From Sphingobacteriaceae bacterium (GTDB taxonomy: Bacteria; Bacteroidota; Bacteroidia; B-17B0; Aurantibacillaceae), in assembly GCA_947453445.1 (NCBI GenBank), contig CANGGP010000031.1, positions 1 to 38,276 on the forward strand: 38,276 nt of DNA, given 5' to 3'. The translations under genes and the position numbers were made by a program. The notes below the pieces were generated by a model. That model was given only the letters and a program-made list of their open reading frames with translations. It had not been told where the DNA came from and ran no database searches. The first letter of the stretch is position 1, and every line of letters starts with the position of its first letter. Of this stretch, positions 35,100 to 38,276 are shown in pieces.

Positions 35100-35927
35100 A
35101 TGAAAAAATTAATGATTATTTCCAAATTGCTTGTGTTTTTAAGCTTTTTAGGTCATTCGCAAACCTTGAGTAAAGAAACAATCGTGATGCAAACCACCTA
35201 TGGCACGATTAAAATGAAGCTTTACGAAGAAACACCGCTACACAAGGCAAATTTTTTAAAATTGGCCCGATCCAAATTTTACAATAAAACCCTTTTTCAT
35301 CGGGTGATAGGTGCATTTATGATTCAAGGCGGTGATCCACTCAGTAAAAAAGCCAAAGCCGGCGATAGTTTAGGTCATGGTGATTTGGGTTACACGGTGC
35401 CCGCTGAAATCAACGAGAAATTAATTCATAAACGCGGAGCGCTTTGTGCGGCGCGCGAAAGTGATGCTATCAATCCTTTGTTTGCCTCAAGCGCTTCACA
35501 ATTTTATATTGTGGTTGGAAAAAAACGGAGCATGGAAGACTTGAAAAAATATGAAGACCGCATCAATAAAGCAAGTTATGCCAATGCCGGCCGTTTGTTT
35601 TTGTTAACGGATGAAGGGGCGGCATTAAAAAAATTGTACAACCGTTTAAAAGAGGAACAAAAACTTGATAGTGCCGACATGGTGAATGCGCAAATTGAAG
35701 CAGCCATCAAGACTCGCAATGCAGCCGTGAAAACATATTCCTTTAACCCAATACAAATTGAACAGTACACAAGTGTAGGCGGTACTCCACATTTGGATGG
35801 CACTTACACTGTGTTTGGTGAAGTGATTGAAGGCATGGAAGTGGTTGAATTTATCTCAAAAGTAAAAACCGATAAGCGCGATAGGCCATTGGAAGACATA
35901 AGAATTAAAGTGAAGGTGATTGACTAA
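35100..35927 (+). CDS. Secreted cyclophilin-type peptidyl-prolyl isomerase with internal insertion
   Basis: Predicted 275 residues with a signal peptide (about 1-21, ending SQT). The cyclophilin fold starts at TTYGTIKMKLYEETPLHKAN (32-51); LFHRVIGAFMIQGGDP (65-80) holds the catalytic Arg68 and the FMIQGGD core, and SQFYIVVG (133-140) corresponds to the SQFFI substrate-binding strand. A charged helical insertion of about 85 residues (141-225) then interrupts the domain before GTPHLDGTYTVFGEVIEGME. It should speed prolyl isomerisation in the periplasm. Insertions at this place are seen in other Bacteroidota cyclophilins; here the insert contains a Lys/Glu-rich helix pair (KKLYNRLKEEQKLDS). Confidence 0.88.
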   Translation: MKKLMIISKLLVFLSFLGHSQTLSKETIVMQTTYGTIKMKLYEETPLHKANFLKLARSKFYNKTLFHRVIGAFMIQGGDPLSKKAKAGDSLGHGDLGYTVPAEINEKLIHKRGALCAARESDAINPLFASSASQFYIVVGKKRSMEDLKKYEDRINKASYANAGRLFLLTDEGAALKKLYNRLKEEQKLDSADMVNAQIEAAIKTRNAAVKTYSFNPIQIEQYTSVGGTPHLDGTYTVFGEVIEGMEVVEFISKVKTDKRDRPLEDIRIKVKVID

Positions 35928-36136
35928 GGGATATTGAAATAAATGGACAAACAGAATGCAGCGGAAAGCGCCCAACAAAGAATGTATTATCGAAAGGCGG
36001 GTGTGGGCAACTAACAAACTGAATTGATTTTATCCACAATAATTATACGGCATTTGTTTGGTAAATAGTCATTTGAGAACAGAAAAATAAATTGATTAAA
36101 CCTTTTAAATAAAACAACATCTAAAAAGAAAAGACT

Positions 36137-36601
36137 ATGAAGAAATTAATTTTGATATCGGGTTTAATCATGTCACTTGTGACTATTGTAAGTGCGCAAG
36201 ATCAAAACAAGCCAATTTTAAAAGGTGCAAAAAATCACCAAAACATGCCAGTTGAAGAACGCGCAAAAAACAATACCATAAAAGCAGAAAAGGAATTGGC
36301 CTTAACAGCCGATCAAAAAATAAAATGGGAAGCCGCCAGCCTAGAACGCATGAAGCAGAACGAACCGCTTAAACAAAAAATGCAAGGTTCAACAACGCCT
36401 GATGAACGTAAAAGTTTGCGTCAACAAATGCGTGCCAACAACCAAAAATTTGAACAAACAGTGTTGACATTTTTAACACCTGATCAAAAAACAAAATTCG
36501 AAGCCATGAAAAAAGCAAAGCCTGGCAAAGGAAAAGGGCACGGGCATCGTGAACAAAAAGGTGATGTTGCCCCGGCACCAAGCGAAATCAATAAAAATTA
36601 A
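36137..36601 (+). CDS. Exported LTxxQ-motif (Spy/CpxP-like) protein
   Basis: Predicted 154 residues with a signal peptide (about 1-20, ending VSAQ). The mature protein is almost entirely charged helix. It contains two LTxxQ-like motifs, LALTADQKIKWEAA (about 55-68) and FLTPDQKTKFEAM (about 114-126), spaced as in Spy/CpxP-type periplasmic chaperones, and ends in a Gly/Lys/His-rich tail (GKGKGHGHREQ) that might bind metal. Spy proteins hold unfolded envelope proteins as cradle-shaped dimers; the relation here is by motif, not overall identity. The gene sits behind the cyclophilin gene (209 bases), which fits an envelope-folding role. No adjacent two-component system is visible. Confidence 0.65.
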   Translation: MKKLILISGLIMSLVTIVSAQDQNKPILKGAKNHQNMPVEERAKNNTIKAEKELALTADQKIKWEAASLERMKQNEPLKQKMQGSTTPDERKSLRQQMRANNQKFEQTVLTFLTPDQKTKFEAMKKAKPGKGKGHGHREQKGDVAPAPSEINKN

Positions 36602-36607
36602 AAAGCA

Positions 36608-36961
36608 CTATAAGGATTGTAAAACTTTTTCAGCTTCAGCAATGGTGTTTTTATTGTTGCCGATAAATATTTGATCACCCACAATAATTACAGGACGTTT
36701 AAGAAAAGTATACTCATTTAAAATGAGGCTTTTGAATTCTTTTTCGGATGTTGGTTTAAGGGGCAGGGTTTTGTATTTGAGCGCCACGCGACTAAACAGC
36801 GCTTCATACGAACCTGCCTTTTTTTTCATTTCATCCAATTGAACTTCAGTAATGCTTTCAGTTTTTATATCTTGAAAAATAAAAGCCTTGTTTTTTAAAT
36901 CCAATTGTTGAATGATGCGTTGACAAGTGCTGCAGGATGATAAAAAGTAGATTTTTTTCAT
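36608..36961 (-). CDS. ArsC/Spx-like thioredoxin-fold protein
   Basis: Start chosen at ATG 36961 because it directly follows a strong promoter and begins MKKIYFLSSCSTCQRI; an in-frame TTG adds eight residues. Predicted 117 residues, the normal length for the ArsC/Spx/YffB family. The CxxC motif is Cys10-Ser-Thr-Cys13 in the first strand-loop, and FLKRPVIIVGDQIFIGN (about 84-100) is the conserved RP-containing segment. Members act as glutaredoxin-dependent arsenate reductases or as transcription regulators (Spx); YffB-like proteins have no firm role. No arsenic-resistance genes are adjacent, so arsenate reduction should not be assumed. Cytoplasmic. Confidence 0.82.
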   Translation of the reverse strand: MKKIYFLSSCSTCQRIIQQLDLKNKAFIFQDIKTESITEVQLDEMKKKAGSYEALFSRVALKYKTLPLKPTSEKEFKSLILNEYTFLKRPVIIVGDQIFIGNNKNTIAEAEKVLQSL

Positions 36962-36964
36962 GAC

Positions 36965-36993
36965 CAAATGTACATAAACTTTCAAGCAGCCAA
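36965..36993 (-). promoter_or_regulatory. Promoter of the ArsC/Spx-like gene (-33 TTG, 18 bases, -7 TACATTTG)
   Basis: On the minus strand TTG (36993-36991), an 18-base spacer and TACATTTG (36972-36965), an exact TAnnTTTG match, end three bases before the ATG at 36961. This is the best promoter match in the window, and it implies a leaderless transcript. Confidence 0.65.
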
Positions 36994-37083
36994 TAAAATA
37001 AACATGGCCAAAGATTTAAGATAATTTTGCTTAAAAGGTTGAATTATGGTCATGAGTGGTAAGAGGAATCGCGATTTATTCTA

Positions 37084-37091
37084 TATTTTTG
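37084..37091 (+). promoter_or_regulatory. Putative -7 promoter box, 3 bases before the GTG start of the ABC ATPase gene
   Basis: TATTTTTG matches TAnnTTTG exactly and ends three bases before GTG 37095. No -33 TTG at normal spacing is seen. It helps choose the GTG at 37095 rather than the GTG at 37056 as the start. Confidence 0.45.
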
Positions 37092-37094
37092 AAG

Positions 37095-37754
37095 GTGATC
37101 GCACTCAAAAATATTCGCAAATCTTACCAATTGGCCGAAACCTCGTTTGAGGTGTTAAAGGGCATCGACTTAAAAATTAATGCCGGTGAATTTGTATCCA
37201 TCATGGGCTCTTCGGGTTCGGGAAAATCAACCTTGTTAAACATTTTGGGTTTATTAGATAATTACGATTCAGGTGATTATTTTTTGGATGGGCAATTGGT
37301 AAAAGATTTATCACAAAAACGCTCAGCTCAATTGCGCAACCAATTTTTGGGTTTTGTTTTTCAGTCCTTTAATTTATTGTCGTTTAAAAACGCCATGGAA
37401 AACGTGGCCTTGCCATTGTATTACCAAAAGGTGTCGCGCAAAGAGAGAAACAAAATTGCTTTAGGCTATTTAGATAAAATGGGACTGTTGGACTGGGCCA
37501 ATCATTTGCCATCGGAATTAAGCGGGGGACAAAAACAGAGGGTGGCCATTGCGCGTGCATTGATTGCCAATCCGAAAGTGATTTTTGCCGACGAGCCCAC
37601 AGGCGCTTTGGATTCACAAACTTCATTAGAGGTAATGGATATTTTTAAAGACATCAATCAACAAGGCAAAACCATTGTGATTGTAACACACGAAAATGAC
37701 ATTGCAGCGATGACACATCGAACAATACGTTTGAAGGATGGGGTGATTGTTTGA
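37095..37754 (+). CDS. MacB/LolD-type ABC transporter ATP-binding protein
   Basis: Start chosen at GTG 37095, giving MIALKNIRKSYQ, the typical start of this family; the GTG at 37056 would add 13 odd residues. Predicted 219 residues. Walker A is GSSGSGKST (38-46), the Q-loop FVFQSFNLL, the signature LSGGQKQRVAIARAL, and Walker B VIFADEPTGALD, followed by the H-loop in VTHEND. The Q-loop and signature are those of the MacB/LolD/FtsE group, which drive mechanotransmission rather than solute flux, for example in peptide, macrolide or lipoprotein export. The permease partner follows at 37868. The gene is divergent from the ArsC/Spx-like gene. Confidence 0.9.
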   Translation: MIALKNIRKSYQLAETSFEVLKGIDLKINAGEFVSIMGSSGSGKSTLLNILGLLDNYDSGDYFLDGQLVKDLSQKRSAQLRNQFLGFVFQSFNLLSFKNAMENVALPLYYQKVSRKERNKIALGYLDKMGLLDWANHLPSELSGGQKQRVAIARALIANPKVIFADEPTGALDSQTSLEVMDIFKDINQQGKTIVIVTHENDIAAMTHRTIRLKDGVIV

Positions 37755-37858
37755 TGATAATTAATAATTAAGATTTAAAAATTAAGAATTAAGAATGTTG
37801 AATGAATGCATCTGTCAATTTCATTTAAAATTCAACATTCAATATTTAAAATTTATCA
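37755..37858. repeat. AT-rich palindromic intergenic element between ATPase and permease genes
   Basis: The segment starts with TGATAA (37755-37760) and ends with its inverse TTATCA (37853-37858). Inside, GAATGTTGAAT (37793-37803) is perfectly inverted as ATTCAACATTC (37830-37840), with imperfect AT-rich complementarity between the outer parts and short tandem ATTAAGA units on the left arm (about 37781-37794). No coding frame is present. It begins directly after the ATPase stop and ends nine bases before the permease ATG. It resembles short palindromic intergenic repeats (MITE- or REP-like) but no second copy occurs in this window. Confidence 0.55.
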
Positions 37859-37867
37859 TTTTAAAAA

Positions 37868-38276
37868 ATGTTTGATCTAGATAAGTGGCAAGAAATATTG
37901 GGTACCATTCAGAAGAACAAGCTTCGTACTTTTCTTACGGCCTTTAGTGTGGCCTGGGGCATCTTTATCTTAATCATTTTAATGGCTGCGGGTGAAGGTT
38001 TAAAAAACGGCACGCAAGCACAATTCGGCAACGATGTTAATAATGCTATTTGGATTGAAGGTGGCATGACCAGTATGCCAACCGAGGGGTTTAAGGTTGG
38101 ACGAGAAATTCAATTGACCAATAACGATTTTATTGATATAAAAACCAAACAAAAAGGGGTGGTGATTGCTTCGGCCATGTATAGGCCTTGGGAGAGCAAA
38201 GTGCTTTCGTACAAAAATGAACATTTGAGTTATACCACCAGGGCGGTTGCGCCTGATCACCGCATACTCGAAAACG
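37868..38276 (+). CDS. MacB/FtsX-type ABC transporter permease, N-terminal part (cut by the window end)
   Basis: The frame opens at ATG 37868 and runs to the end of the window (136 codons). It begins MFDLDKWQEILGTIQKNKLR, followed by a membrane segment (TFLTAFSVAWGIFILIILMA, about 21-40) and a periplasmic MacB core region (AAGEGLKNGTQAQFGNDVNN, then IWIEGGMTSMPTEGFKVGRE). This start is characteristic of MacB-PCD/FtsX permeases in Bacteroidota. With the ATPase upstream it should form an ABC export or mechanotransmission complex in the inner membrane. The remaining three membrane helices lie outside the window. The start is separated from the ATPase stop by the palindromic element. Confidence 0.85.
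   Translation, partial: MFDLDKWQEILGTIQKNKLRTFLTAFSVAWGIFILIILMAAGEGLKNGTQAQFGNDVNNAIWIEGGMTSMPTEGFKVGREIQLTNNDFIDIKTKQKGVVIASAMYRPWESKVLSYKNEHLSYTTRAVAPDHRILEN

Noticed and set aside
35943-36014. Small reading frame of 23 codons in the gap before the LTxxQ gene
   Set aside because: No recognisable protein feature, no promoter box or other support; such frames are expected by chance. The gap 35928-36136 otherwise shows nothing I can name.
36608-36961. Arsenate reductase of an arsenic-resistance operon
   Set aside because: Only the fold and CxxC motif are seen; there is no arsR, arsB or acr3 neighbour.
1-38276. CRISPR arrays, insertion sequences, prophage or tRNA genes
   Set aside because: Looked for regular direct repeats, transposase, integrase or phage motifs and tRNA-like T-loop words on both strands; none was seen.

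Overview
The window is a stretch of chromosome from a member of the Bacteroidota (low GC, roughly 38 % by eye). The assignment rests on the gliding-motility transporter genes gldG and gldF, a SusC/RagA-style receptor with an N-terminal carboxypeptidase-like domain, an exbB-exbD-tonB-folC cluster, several short secreted proteins and lipoproteins, absence of clear Shine-Dalgarno sites, and promoter boxes fitting the Bacteroidota consensus TTG-N19-TAnnTTTG. The family cannot be fixed from this sequence. It looks like core genome: no rRNA, tRNA, insertion sequence, phage gene, CRISPR array or defence system was seen, and no stretch over 300 bases lacks a gene.

Layout. 1-123: the tail of a LuxR-type regulator cut by the window edge. 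137-4519 (minus): a tight probable operon mtgA - serine hydrolase - gldF - gldG. 4602-8790 (plus): a membrane-anchored thioredoxin-like protein 4 bases ahead of uvrA, a STAS-like protein and a small, very basic exported protein. 8793-12496: a secreted carboxypeptidase-like-domain protein (minus), then a barrel-like exported protein and a CPA2 cation/proton antiporter (plus). 12499-18020: a large TamB-like protein divergent from tsaD. 18060-23694: a CsgG/TolB-like exported protein, fused ftcD, yicC coupled to an EamA transporter gene, and a metal/cobalamin-binding-type protein without signal peptide. 23718-27606 (minus): exbB, exbD, tonB and folC as one cluster, and a small membrane protein. 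27754-33095 (plus): an MltD-like murein hydrolase with LysM repeats, a TonB-dependent-receptor-like protein and a saccharopine dehydrogenase-family protein. 33120-34984 (minus): three small exported proteins, two of them apparent paralogues. 35100-38276: a secreted cyclophilin, an LTxxQ (Spy-like) protein, an ArsC/Spx-like protein, and a MacB-type ATPase and permease (cut by the window end) separated by an AT-rich inverted repeat.

Most genes serve the cell envelope: peptidoglycan synthesis and cleavage (mtgA, mltD-like), energy coupling to the outer membrane (exbBD-tonB and a receptor), outer-membrane assembly (tamB), periplasmic folding (cyclophilin, LTxxQ protein), gliding (gldFG) and export (MacB-type ABC). 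The housekeeping genes uvrA, tsaD, folC, ftcD and yicC lie between them.

No clearly new multi-gene system is evident. The points most worth a second look are a recurring promoter layout in which the -7 box ends 3-5 bases before the start codon (implying leaderless transcripts), the linkage of gldFG to cell-wall genes, the cassette of small exported proteins at 33.1-35.0 kb, and the palindromic element inside the ABC operon.
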